From Chrysogorgia sp. JL179-B06 (lineage: Eukaryota; Cnidaria; Anthozoa; Scleralcyonacea; Chrysogorgiidae): 64,000 nucleotides of DNA. Shown here piece by piece: positions 1 through 11,913 of this stretch. Each line of letters starts with the position of its first letter. The first letter of the stretch is position 1. Location of the stretch: contig JAYKKM010000375.1 of the NCBI GenBank assembly GCA_035772405.1, positions 1,899,501-1,963,500 of the forward strand, in the 5' to 3' direction. A program made the translations under genes and the position numbers. Below the pieces are notes generated by a model. That model was not told the DNA's origin. It worked only from the letters and a program-made list of their open reading frames with translations, and did not search any database.

Positions 1-135
1 ATGCGATTTTTGCTGTATAATGAGCATAAAAACCCAGTCATTTTTCCTGTATTGTTTCACTAAGTATGTCCGCTACCTTATGCACAACATACATCCCTAA
101 TTTATGGTATTGTTTTATTTTTGTCTTTATCGTAG

Positions 136-306
136 TTGAGTGTCCCCAGGGGTATTACGGAGAACTTAATGCAGTTGGTATTGCGACATGTCTGCCTTGT
201 CCTTTTGGTTCTTATCAAACTAAAAGTGGTCAAACAACTTGCCTTAACTGTCCAGAAGGATTTACAACCGCGAACCAAGGTTCATATGACAAAAGTCGAT
301 GTAAAG
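136..306 (+). CDS. Host exon: GCC2/GCC3 (ephrin-receptor-like) cysteine-rich domain
   Basis: A 171-bp exon, phase 1 at both ends, is bordered by an AG acceptor (134-135) and a GT donor (307-308). It encodes about 57 residues with the cysteine pattern ECPQGYYG...CLPCPFGSYQ...CLNCPEGF, typical of the GCC2/GCC3 module of secreted or membrane proteins such as the SCUBE and SVEP1 families. It is the first exon of a plus-strand gene whose other visible exons encode EGF domains, so the product is probably a large extracellular mosaic protein. The ORF continues past the donor, but that part reads as intron. Splicing is inferred from sequence only. Confidence 0.72.
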
Positions 307-784
307 GTAAAGATAATTTCAGAGATTATGTTCAATTTAAAAGTATATTTGGGTGTGTAACTGGACTTTTCGTTGACCATAACTACAAGCTATCCTTATA
401 TTTTTTCTTTAGCAGATGTAGAACTCAGATAAGTTGTCTGCCAAATGCATCGTGCTCACCTCTAGTTTAGAAACAGTTCTTTTCCGAACATGTAGTTATT
501 TCATTGGAGTTATTATACATATTATCATGTTTGACAATATATTAGTATAGTTTTCAAATAGTACTTATATAAAAACTATATTTACCAGTTCACCATGGTT
601 TCTGTGTATTTTAAAGCTTTGTTCAAATTTATTACAACGACAAGATCGTTGTTCTAATATATGCTGAATCCGTTTTAAATTGGGACTATCCGGTCAGTTT
701 GAGACTTTCAGCTAAATTTCTTATTTTTGACAGGTAAAAAGCAAAAAAAAACCGTGAATTTAGACTATGCAGATTAGGTCTCAG
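307..784. other. Intron, no recognisable feature
   Basis: AT-rich intronic sequence. A short cysteine-containing reading frame follows an acceptor-like site near 412, but it ends at a stop (468-470) without a donor, so I do not call an exon. Confidence 0.4.
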
Positions 785-955
785 ACTGCGTAAATTTTAC
801 GAAAGCTTGCGACTGCGTAAATTTTAGGCAAGCTTAGGACTGCATAAATTTAAGCAAGCTTACGACTGCGTAAATTTTACGCAAGTTTAAGACTGCTTAA
901 ATGTTACGTACTATATAAGCGCGCATAGGATAGTGTAAATTTTACCCAAGCTTAT
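785..955. repeat. 27-bp minisatellite
   Basis: Five direct copies of a unit beginning ACTGCGTAAATTTTACG and containing an AAGCTT-like step start at 785, 812, 839, 865 and 892. A sixth, degenerate copy lies near 927. The array sits in the intron before the first EGF exon. Confidence 0.75.
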
Positions 956-957
956 AG

Positions 958-2490
958 AATCGACGTATGTCTGAATTCTCTTTATTTTGGAAAAATAATT
1001 CAGCAGTGTTACAGAATTATCAATTTGTTAATTTTATTGTACCTGCATGCAAATTGTTATGTAATAACTAAATCAAATATTACACTAAATGTATTTTACA
1101 GATATTGAGGAATGTTCACAAACACCCAGTCCTTGTCATCATCATGCTAACTGCATTGAACTACCCGGATCTTTCAACTGCTCTTGTCGTGAAGGGTTTC
1201 ACGGAAATGAAACATTCTGTGAAGGTATTTATTCAACAAATTTAGTTGATCAATTATATATTGTTTACATGACTTGAGCCAACAGGATGTTTGCATTTGA
1301 TCAATTATATATTGTTTATGTTGACATTTAATGTTGGCATTTGATCAATTATATATTGTTTATATGACGTGACCCAACAGGATGTTGGCATTTGCTCTGA
1401 ATAATACCTGAGTCAACAGGTCAAAATCTCAACAATAAACAAGAAGTGTGCTGCACCCAAAAGTCACACCTTACTACAACTATTTTCGTGCACCAATCCA
1501 CGCAAACATTCAAGAAATAAAAAATGCAAATTTGTTTTAACACTACCGTGTTTTAAAGAAAAAAACCTGATAAATCTTTGGTTCTTGACATAACAACAAT
1601 TGTTAATATGATTATTACAACACGTTAATACACTGAAAAAACGTAGGTAAACATAACATTTTAACTGCTTAACACTACTGAATTTACAGGATAAAAAATC
1701 TGTCAAAATTGTGATTCTTGACATAACAACAATCATTATAACGAGTTTTATAACAAATGACACACAAAGAGCATATGCAAACATAACTACTATGCACATG
1801 AGATTAAATTTTCAATAGGCTAAAATAGGGAAAAGCAACAAAAACTTACTTTTCAATACATTTGCTTATTCTATTCGTGCAGATAGGCTTATTCGATCAA
1901 CTTATCATCATTATTGATAACAAGACATGGTATAATGCTACTCTGGTTAGATATAAATTCAGATCATGTCACCTATTTAAAATAGAGTTACCACAATAAT
2001 TGTGGATAACTTTCCGAAAAGTAAATTAAACCAAATAAGCAGTACAATTATATGCATGTAGGGTCACCACACAAGGTAGGAATCTCCCCGTAGTTAAAAC
2101 AGTATATATAATTATATGGGGCCACACAAGGTGTGATTATACGTGGTGACTCTCATATAATTCTACTGTTTATTTTGTTTTACTATGCGTGGAGATATAA
2201 ATAATGTTGTGCATGGTTACCCTATTTTAAATTGATAACTTCTCTGATCTTAATTTATTTTTGTATCATGAGCGGGCGGAATCCTAACCTTTTCTGCAAC
2301 CTGATTGGCTGCAGCAACGGGCAGAATTTTACGATATTTTTACCACGGTCACGGAATCCTAAATGCTAAATTTTTTTATCGTTCTTCATTATTAACTGTA
2401 AAATGGAAAACTAATACAGAATTTGATTCAACTAAGCTGGAAATAACTATATTATACAAAAACGAAAGCATTTTGGTTTGTTTTTCTTTC
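958..2490. repeat. Segmental duplication, copy 1 (paralogue of 5877-7775)
   Basis: From GAATCGACGTATGTCTGAAT onwards this stretch matches 5877-7775 almost base for base, including an EGF exon and its introns. Copy 1 lacks about 320 bp present in copy 2 (roughly 7211-7531), which carries a second EGF exon; the break lies in a TTAATTTATT context. A more diverged relative of part of this intron lies at about 3530-4000. No other gene is visible in the intron 1225-2700. Confidence 0.8.
1102..1224 (+). CDS. Host exon: calcium-binding EGF domain
   Basis: A 123-bp exon (41 codons, phase 1-1) with acceptor TTTTACAG and donor AAG|GTATTT. It encodes DIEECSQ...PCHHHANC...GSFNCSCREGF...FCEG, with six EGF cysteines and the D-x-E/D acidic start and aromatic position of calcium-binding EGF modules. 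Such exons can be added or lost without frame change, which fits the repeated exons found along this window. Confidence 0.8.
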
Positions 2491-2695
2491 CTTATCCAAA
2501 TAATGCAGTTTTACCGAGCTTAAGTAACTCAAGTCTTTTACCTTGTATAATAAAAAATTAAAATGTTATTTACCGTTTTTGGTCGGTCCGAATAGAGAAA
2601 TATTTGCTCTCGGTCTCAAAAATGTCCCTCGGGCAGTTGTTGAGACCTCGGGCAAATATTTCTCTATCCGGACCTCCCAGCCGGTTATAAATAAC

Positions 2696-3001
<306 letters not shown>

Positions 3002-3066
3002 TTCGTTCATATTTATTGTATGTACATAAGAAAGAATGAGAAATAACCAGCATTCATACTTTACAG

Positions 3067-3189
3067 ATATTGAAGAATGTTCTCAAGCACCCACTCCTTG
3101 TCATCAACATGCTAACTGCATTGAACTGCTCGGATCTTTCAACTGCTCTTGTCATGAAGGTTTTCACGGAAATGAAACATTCTGTGAAG
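3067..3189 (+). CDS. Host exon: calcium-binding EGF domain
   Basis: A 123-bp phase 1-1 exon, acceptor TTTACAG, donor AAG|GTTTGT, encoding a cbEGF module (DIEECSQAPTPC...GSFNCSCHEGF). It is nearly identical to the exon at 63576-63698, and the flanking introns are similar as well, so the two arose by segmental duplication. Confidence 0.8.
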
Positions 3190-3288
3190 GTTTGTATTAC
3201 ATTTTTTTTAGCAAATATAGCAAATTTAAGTAGTAAATATTTTGCTGTGCAAGCTGTGTTAAGTTGTAAATACTCAGAAAAGCTGTTA

Positions 3289-3361
3289 GCTCCAGACAGG
3301 ACTTGAACACGCAACCTTCTGAATGCTACCATAAGCCAGACGCTCAAACCTTCGAGCCACG
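3289..3361 (-). repeat. tRNA-derived SINE head
   Basis: On the minus strand a tRNA-like segment carries an A-box-like TGGCTCGAAGG and a B-box-like GTTCAAGTCC at the expected spacing. The acceptor ends do not pair well, so this is a SINE or tRNA relic rather than a tRNA gene. A second copy lies at 63798-63870 in the paralogous flank. Confidence 0.6.
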
Positions 3362-4098
3362 ATAAATTAAATCGCAGCAGGACAAGGTTAATTACGGTAT
3401 TTAAATATGGAACGAGTCGAACCGTGTGTTCACAAATACTTCTTGGACTACGTATAGTCGTATTGTGTTAGTCAATATACAGTTAAATGTTGTTAGTTGA
3501 GTAAAATAATAATTTTGCTATGCCAGCTGTATTAGTCAATCAATAAATCTCTGAGCTACACACAGGACAACTTGACACAGCTTGCACAGAAAAACCTTTC
3601 CAACTTTACTAACTTCAAATTGTAACGATACCAACTTAACTAAAAACAAATTTAGTTTAACACTACCGCGGTGATTAGAGAAAAAAATACTCACAAATTT
3701 TTCGGGTTTTGACAAAACAACAATTATTACCATGAGTATTACAAGAAGTTACAGTGAAAGAGCATAGCGAAACATAAGTTTAACACGACACGGTGCGTAT
3801 GGGATAGGAAACTGACAAATGTGTGGTTCTTGACATAACAACAATCATTACTATATGACTACTAAAGCAAGTTAAACTCAAAGAGCATATGCAAATAACT
3901 ACTGTACATTAGATTCAATTTTCAATAGCTAGTGTATTGAAAAACTACAATAAAAACTAATGCTTTTCAAGGCTTCTTCGTATTCCACCCATATATGCTT
4001 ATTCATGCACTGAACTTATATGATCACAATCGATAACATTAGCCAAAATATCACAACAGTGACTCCTCATCAGCAGAACTTCTTTATTACTAAAATAG
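3362..4098. other. Intron with diverged copy of the duplicated intron
   Basis: From about 3530 to 4000 the sequence resembles 1500-1860 and 6480-6830 (shared block around TTCTTGACATAACAACAATC) at lower identity. I see no other coding or RNA feature. Confidence 0.5.
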
Positions 4099-4221
4099 AT
4101 GATAAAGAATGCTTTCAAATATCCGATCCATGTGATGAACACGCTTACTGCACTGAGTTAGAAGGATCATTCAACTGTTCCTGTAATGATGGTTATAAAG
4201 GAAACGGAACGTTCTGCGAAG
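4099..4221 (+). CDS. Host exon: EGF domain
   Basis: A 123-bp phase 1-1 exon encoding DDKECFQISDPC...CTELEGSFNCSCNDGYKGNGTFCEG, a cbEGF-type module. It is a close paralogue of the exon at 7347-7469 and its two further copies in the tandem units. Confidence 0.78.
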
Positions 4222-4407
4222 GTTAGTAGTAAATATGGAGCAATATCTTTGTTTTGTACTTAATAATCCGAAATAATTATTTGCATATTTTTTACTGTTG
4301 CTCATTTTTCTTATTTTCTGTCGTTGTTTGTTTTCAGTTGCATTTTCATTAATTTTCTATCTGGTTTTAATAGAATGTCATCTCAAACTCTTTCCTTATA
4401 CTTATAG

Positions 4408-4531
4408 ATGTTTAAAGAATGTTTGAAATTACCCAGTCCTTGTCATCGACATGCTAACTGCATTGAACAGGAAGGATCTTTCAATTGTTCCTGTAATAAA
4501 GGTTTTTCTGGAAATGGCACGTTCTGTGCAG
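4408..4531 (+). pseudogene. Host EGF exon with 1-bp frameshift
   Basis: The exon resembles its neighbours but is 124 rather than 123 bp. In the phase used by the other exons the second codon is followed by TAA, because of one extra T in a TTT run near 4411-4413; beyond it the EGF cysteines continue in another frame. Either the exon is inactivated or the base is a homopolymer error. Splice borders (TATAG, CAG|GTTAG) are intact. Confidence 0.65.
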
Positions 4532-4721
4532 GTTAGTAATGATCGCCTTATTTTTCATCGTATATATTTAACAATTATAGATAATGATCACGAAATTTCT
4601 ATTTGGTTACAGGTGACAGGGATAAAGTTTTAGTAGAAACTAAACGTACTTATGCTCGTTAGCGAGGCATAAAGTGTTTTTTGCGAATAGTATGTATTAT
4701 GTCGCGTCATTCGCCGCCACT

Positions 4722-4834
<113 letters not shown>

Positions 4835-5339
4835 TGAAAGGATTTTATGGTGACGGAAAACTTCGAGTGTTGGAATACATACATTTTAAGACCAAACCGG
4901 GACCAGTTGCGAAAAATGCAAACTTAGCGGCCTTCTGGCTGGAATTGAACCCACGACCCTGCGATTGCTAGTGCAGTGCTCTGACCACTGAGCTACGGAA
5001 GCCGTTGCCGAGAGCCTAGTCACGAGTTCTGTATATATGGTGGTAATGCCGGGATAAGATTTTGGGTATATTATAGGTAATATTTGGCATTTCACTCGAT
5101 CAAACTACATGTTGAAAATATTTTATGGTGACGGAAAACTTCGAGTGTTGGAATACATACATTTTAAGACCAAACCGGGACCAGTTGCGAAAAATGCAAT
5201 TTAGCAGCCTTCCGGCTGGTAAAAAACTTCGAGTGTTGGCGACGCTAGTGCAGTGCTTTGACCACTGAGCTACGGAAACCGTTGCCGAGTGACTAGTCAC
5301 GAGTTTTGTATATATGGTGGTGGTAATGCCGGGAAAAAG

Positions 5340-5341
<2 letters not shown>
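4835..5341 (-). repeat. Tandem tRNA-derived SINE copies
   Basis: Two copies (about 4835-5100 and 5113-5341) share the stretch around ATTTTATGGTGACGGAAAAC. The tRNA-like head of the first is at 4929-5003 on the minus strand, with A box TAGCTCAGTGG and B box GGGTTCAATTCC. The second copy's tRNA part is partly replaced by a repeat of upstream SINE sequence near 5220. Both end at (TA)n tracts. Confidence 0.6.

Positions 5342-5392
<51 letters not shown>
5342..5392. repeat. (TA)n microsatellite
   Basis: Short pure TA tract between the SINE and the palindrome region. Confidence 0.9.
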
Positions 5393-5395
<3 letters not shown>

Positions 5396-5432
5396 GACAA
5401 AGAGCAAAACCCGCCTCGGCCAATTCAACATC

Positions 5433-5714
<282 letters not shown>

Positions 5715-6055
5715 CGTAGGCAATCAGGTTGCATTATTTCCTTTAAACAATACTTATAGGAAAATTCAATTAATTCATGTTATTGTCTAATCCAATTATG
5801 ATTAGCGGAAAATAATATGACGTGACTGATTCCAAAGTTAGCTTTTGTCACGTGAAATTGAATAATCTAACGAGTAGAATCGACGTATGTCTGAATTCGC
5901 TTTATTTTGGAAAAATAATTCAGCAGTGTTATAGAATTATCAACAAAAATTTTACTTTTTAGTGTTAATTTGTTCATTGCATTTTATTAATTGTACCTGC
6001 ATGCAAATTGTTATGTAATAACTAAATCAAATATTACACTACACGTATTTTACAG

Positions 6056-6178
6056 ATATTGAGGAATGTTCACAAACACCCAGACCTTGTCATCATCATG
6101 CTAACTGCCTTGAACTGCTCGGATCTTTCAACTGCTCTTGTCGTGAAGGTTTTCGCGGAAATGAAACATTCTGTGAAG
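6056..6178 (+). CDS. Host exon: calcium-binding EGF domain
   Basis: A 123-bp phase 1-1 exon encoding DIEECSQTPRPC...LGSFNCSCREGFRGNETFCEG. It is a paralogue of 1102-1224 and sits just upstream of the triplicated block. Confidence 0.8.
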
Positions 6179-7346
6179 GTATTTATTCAACAATATTAGT
6201 TGATCAATTATATATTGTTTACATGACTTGAGCCAACAGGATGTTTGCATTTGATCAATTATATATTGTTTATGTTGACATTTGATGTTGGCATTTGATC
6301 AATTATATATTGTTTATATGACGTGACCCTGCAACAGGATGTTGGCATTTGCTCTGAATAATACCTGAGTCAACATGTCGAAAGCTCAACAATAAACAAG
6401 AAGTGTGCTGCACCCAAAAGTCACACCTTACTACAACTATTTTCGTGCACCAATCCACGCAAATATTCAAGAAATAAAAAATGCAAATTTGTTTTAACAC
6501 CACCGTGTTTTGAAGAAAAAAACCTGAAAAATGTTTGGTTCTTGACATAACAACAATTGTTAATATGATTATTACAACACGTTAATACACTGAAAAAAAC
6601 GTAGGTAAACATAACATTTTAACTGATTAACACTACTGAATTTACAGGATAAAAAATCTGTCAAAATTGTGATTCTTGACATAACAACAATCATTATAAC
6701 GAGTTTTATAACAAATGACACACAAAGAGCATATGCAAACATAACTACTGTGCACATGAGATTAAATTTTCAAGAGGCTAAAATAGGGAAAAAGCAACAA
6801 AAACTTACTTTTCAATACCTTTGCTTATTCTATTCGTACAGATCTATGCTTATTCGATCAACTTATCATCATTATTGATAACAAGACATGGTATAATGCT
6901 ACTCTGGTTAGAGATAAATTCAGATCATGTCACCTATTTTAAATAGAGTTACCACAATAATTGTGGATAACTTTCCGAAAAGTAAATTAAACCAAATAAG
7001 CAGTGGAATTATATGTAGGGTCACCACACAAGGTAGGAATCTCCCCGTAGTTAAAACAGTATATATAATTATATGGGGTCACACCAGGTGTGATTATACG
7101 TGGTGACTCTCATATAATTCTACTGGTTATTTTGTTTTACTATGCGTGGATATAAAAATAATGTTGTGGTTACCCTATTTTAAATTGATAACTTGTCTGA
7201 TCTTAATTTATCTCTTACCAGAGTAACATTACACCATGTCTTATTCTTTACCTGGTTGCAAACCAAAACTATTTACGATTGATAACATTAGTAACAGTTC
7301 CACGACAGAGAGTCCTCGTCAACAGATCTTCTTTGTTACTGAATAG

Positions 7347-7469
7347 ATTATAAAGAATGCTCTCAAATATCCTATCCATGTCATGAACACGCTAACTGCA
7401 CTGAGTTAGAAGGATCATTCAACTGCTTCTGTAACGATGGTTATAAAGGAAACGGAACGTTCTGCGAAG
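7347..7469 (+). CDS. Host exon: EGF domain (unit 1)
   Basis: A 123-bp phase 1-1 exon encoding DYKECSQISYPC...CTELEGSFNCFCNDGYKGNGTFCEG. The usual CSC is CFC here but all six EGF cysteines remain. Paralogue of 4099-4221; exact copies lie in units 2 and 3. Confidence 0.75.
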
Positions 7470-7777
7470 GTTAGTGCTTGTTAGAGCTGCTAGGCTAATA
7501 CAGTTGGGAATACGGTGTGATATCTTTGCTTTATTTTTTTGTATCATGAGCGGGCGGAATCCTAACCTTTCCTGCAACCTGATTGGCTGCAGAACGGGCA
7601 GAATTTTACGATATTTTGACCATGGTCACGGAATCCTAAATGCTAAAATTTTTTATCGTTCTTATTATTAATAACTGGAAAATGGAAAACTAATACAGAA
7701 TTTGATTGAACTAAGCTGGAAATAACTATATTATACAAAAACGAAAGCATTTTGGTTTGTTTTTCTTTCCTTATCCA

Positions 7778-7781
<4 letters not shown>

Positions 7782-7826
<45 letters not shown>
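7782..7826. repeat. (TA)n microsatellite (unit 1)
   Basis: Short TA tract where the duplicated host intron stops matching copy 1; the inserted SINE block follows. Equivalent tracts lie near 22586-22630 and 37718-37761. Confidence 0.9.
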
Positions 7827-7831
<5 letters not shown>

Positions 7832-7870
7832 TATTAATTAATATGAGAGAGGAGGAGAGGATTTAAATAT

Positions 7871-8235
<365 letters not shown>

Positions 8236-8407
8236 GACCTTTAGGTCATATTGAGCACTCTACAGGATGAAAACCATTGTCGCTTATCCATTGTGCGCAC
8301 GCTCACTGCTTGCAGTTTGAGCACTCTGGCATGGTTTTTGATGTCCCACATTTGTGTGGCATCAAGGGTGACTGTAAATAGCAGTTATCTTCATCCTGCT
8401 CATCACT

Positions 8408-8578
<171 letters not shown>

Positions 8579-8649
8579 GCGCCGCATGAATGGCTGCACT
8601 TTTATGAGTAATATTTTATTTTGCTAATTTATCCTTTTGAACTTAAATT

Positions 8650-10098
8650 ATGGCCTTCGTACGCCCATATCATCTTAGTAATGGACTTCGAAAGAAAGTC
8701 TGGTCACTTTATCGAGGAAAACGAGCAGGAAAACTAGTGAAATCAAGGGAAGCGCTTCGTCGCCATCAAATCGACATTGTGCAATCGAGAGAAGTCAACC
8801 ATTTTAAAGAATTACCATCATCAATTTCAAGGTTGTTAAAGAACCATAATCCAGCGAATTGTGTACATATCAATCCTTCGTGTGTGGCACCATCGACAAA
8901 TGTTTCAGAAAAGGTGTTTGTACCTAGTGTTTTACTTTCCAACGTGATGTCGTTGGCCCCAAAAATTGACGAAGTTCGGCATTGTGCCACGCATGCAAAT
9001 TTGGATGTTGTTTGCCTAACCGAGACTTGGCTCAAAGAACGCATCCACGACAACGTCGTCTCCATTAGCGGATTTAACTTGGTTCGGTTGGACATGCGGT
9101 CGAGTGTACACGGTGGTGTATGCACGTATATTAAAGAATCGATTAAGTTTTCCTTGCTAGACGACCTAACCGATTTTTCATTCGAGGTTCTATGGATTAA
9201 AATTTGTCCAACTCGTCTCCCAAGAGGCCTTAGCAGTATTGTTGTAGGAACAGTGTATCATCCGCCAAGTGGAGATAATTCTTCTATGTTAAACTATCTG
9301 ATGAACTGTCTCTCGTCTATTGAGTCTCAGCACACGAACAGTGGGATTCTTTTACTTGGAGACTTTAACAAACTTAACGTGGCGAATTTTAAATCCAGTT
9401 TTAAATTAAAGCAAATTGTTAGTTTTCCGACTAGAGGCCAGAACACCCTGGATTTGATTCTTACCAATCTCCAAGATTTCTACAACGTCCCAGACAAGCG
9501 CTCACCCTTTGGTTTATCTGACCACGTGACTATTGAACTTAAACCAAAGATATACGCGGCCAGCTTCCGAAGCTACGGTCGGCGGTTAAATCGAGGGATC
9601 TGCGTCAGTAGTCGCTTGGCTATAAGGACATATCTTCAAAAGGGCAACGTTCCTGCCCTACTTAACACCGTGGATACATGTGCAGAAAAGGCGACGCTCC
9701 TTGAGTCAATTATTAAGACTGGTTTAGACCTTGTACTCCCTGTACGATCTAAGGTTATTCATCTAAATGAGCCACCGTGGTTTAATTCAACTCTGAAAGA
9801 CCTAATCAAAAGACATCAAAGAGCCCTCAGCCAAGGAAATTTCCCAGAATTTCGCCTCCTAAGAAATCGCGTTAATCGTGAGAGAAAGATCTGCAGAGCG
9901 AGGTATTATGAAGCTAAAGTTGCTCACCTGAAGGAGTGCAAGCCATCTAGGTGGTGGAAGGAGGTGAAGAAACTGAGCGGCATGTCACCAGCCTCGGGCG
10001 GACGGGGCGATATTATAACATCTCTCCAGCATATCGATGGGCCACCAAACGCGTCTGATCTGGCCAATGTCATCAATGATGCCTTCATTCTCCAATGA
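8650..10098 (+). pseudogene. LINE ORF2 endonuclease part (unit 1)
   Basis: The frame encodes an exonuclease-endonuclease-phosphatase fold of the AP-endonuclease type used by LINEs to nick target DNA. Visible motifs are LLSNVMSL near the start of the domain, VVCLTETWL (catalytic Glu), YHPPSG, LLLGDFN and the terminal LSDHVTIEL. An N-terminal extension of about 90 residues precedes the domain. In unit 1 one C is missing in CTCCAATG near 10092, ending the frame 30 codons earlier than in units 2 and 3. Reverse transcriptase is out of frame downstream. Confidence 0.8.
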
Positions 10099-11333
10099 TG
10101 GAATTCTTACCACTTCCAGCCGACTTCCAACCAGAGGGAGATAACTCCTCTTCCCCCACGTTTGCTGTCTCTGCCGACTCTGTTTAAATGAAGTTGTCAT
10201 CGCTGAACTCCATCAAGGCCCAGATGGTATGCCAATTTGGCTGTTAAAAGAGAATGCAGACCTTCTGTCAAAACCCATTACAGATATTCTCAACTGCTCC
10301 TTCCAGGAGGGAAAAACTACCGCCATCATGGAAGGAGGCAGATATTGTCCCTGTCTCGAAACAATAACCAGTAAAAGACGTCAACAAACATTTACGAACA
10401 ATCACCCTTACACCAATCTTGTCGAAAGTTGCGGAGAAGTTTATTACAGGAACATGTCAAGCCGGCCATACTGAAGGAAATCGATGGGAACCAATTCGGA
10501 TCCGTTCCAAAGTCTTCGACAACGCAAGCACTGGTTAGTATGGTACATGCGTGGACAAAACATATACAGATGGAAACGGCTCCACTGTCAGAGTCGTTCT
10601 CTTTGATTTTAGGAAGGCGTTTGATCTGATCGATCACACTATACTGGCTGGAAAACTTACAAAATTGGATCTGCCTTATGGAATTGTCTGTTGGATCAAT
10701 GACTTCCTGAAATGCCGCAAACAGAGGGTGAAGCTATCGCACGATTGTAAGTCGGAACTGGTGTTCCTCAGGGAACCAAGCTTGGACCATGGATTTTTGT
10801 TCTTATGATCGATGACATAGATGTTAACAACACCGACTTGTGGAAATATGTAGATGACACCACCATTGCTGAGTCAGTACAGAAGTGGGAGACAAGCAAG
10901 ATCCAGGATGCTGTGGATGAATTTACGGCAAAGTCGTGTAGAAACAAGTTCCAGCTAAATGAAACGGGCCAAAATTGCTGAGAAGGATCTCGTAATTTGT
11001 TACACCATTTGCATTCGTACGATCACTGAATATGCCTGTCCCGTCTTCCATAACGGGTTGTCCAAGTATCTCTCAAACGAAAGAATACAAAAGCGTGCAT
11101 TACGAATAATTTTCCCATCTGTTAACTACGCTGAAACATTGGTAGTTTGTGACCTACCTCGCCTGTGTGATCGTAGGGAAACTATAACAACCAAACTCTT
11201 TGAAGAAATATGCAATAATACGAGCCACAAACTATATCATCTATTGCCTGAGCTCAACAAATCCACTGTTAATTTGAGAAACAGACGCAAATTTTACATC
11301 CCTACGTGTAAGACGTGTAAGACTGAGAAATAG
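10099..11333 (+). pseudogene. LINE reverse transcriptase remnants (unit 1)
   Basis: Pieces in shifting frames: a GPDGMPIWLLK fingers segment, then VVLFDFRKAFDLIDH (palm motif with catalytic Asp) at 10551-10808, a GVPQG-like turn, a KYVDDTTIAE segment carrying the YVDD box near 10850, and a C-terminal thumb-like frame at 10959-11333. The same stops and shifts occur in all three units, and sequence between the YVDD region and the C-terminal part seems to be missing. The element was therefore dead before the triplication. Confidence 0.75.
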
Positions 11334-11519
11334 TTTTATATATAGTAGTTCAAGTAAAAAGATTTTATAATATAGATTAGTTTTAATTCTCATTTGTACA
11401 TATATATTTTAAAGTTATTGTAGTACTATTTCCACTTTTTTATGTAAAGTTTATACACAATTCAGCTTTTTGCTGCAATGTTATTAACTCATTAAATTAT
11501 CTATCTATCTATCTATCTA

Positions 11520-11755
<236 letters not shown>

Positions 11756-11843
11756 GTGTAGGTTTTGGTCTACGAAATGCAAAGAGTGCTCAACAACATA
11801 TAGTTAGAGCAAATAATAGATTTTCGCTTACCTCAAAACTGGT

Positions 11844-11884
11844 CTGCTACAACTTGTTTCATCTGTAAAAGAATCTTCAGGCAG
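11844..11884 (-). ncRNA. Hammerhead-like motif in PLE end (unit 1)
   Basis: On the minus strand: CTGC, core CTGAAGA (fits CUGANGA), weak helix II TTCT/AGAT with a closing T-T mismatch, core GAAA, ACAA-G-TTGT as a tiny helix III, TA as the cleavage step, then GCAG pairing with CTGC. All invariant core bases are present but helices II and III are marginal. PLEs are known to carry minimal type I hammerheads that work best as dimers. Confidence 0.45.
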
Positions 11885-11913
11885 TGACAATATCGAAAGG
11901 GATGACCGCTTAT

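Larger units (their letters stand above)
5877..7775. repeat. Segmental duplication, copy 2 (paralogue of 958-2490)
   Basis: Carries two EGF exons (6056-6178, 7347-7469) where copy 1 has one. Intron 6179-7346 contains a duplicated TTGATCAATTATATATTG motif (6251 and 6295); the second occurrence is the left breakpoint of the tandem triplication. Confidence 0.8.

Noticed and set aside
4062..4078. Minus-strand CTGATGAGGAGTC as another hammerhead
   Set aside because: No GAAA or helix partners follow; chance match upstream of an EGF exon.
4929..5003. tRNA-Ala-like gene on the minus strand
   Set aside because: Anticodon and T stems are imperfect and the flanks are repeated next to it; better explained as a SINE head.
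6303..6878. Small frames in the duplicated host intron (both strands, repeated in each unit)
   Set aside because: Low-complexity AT-rich translation in an intron paralogue; no domain, and the other copy at 1464-1799 is not conserved as protein.
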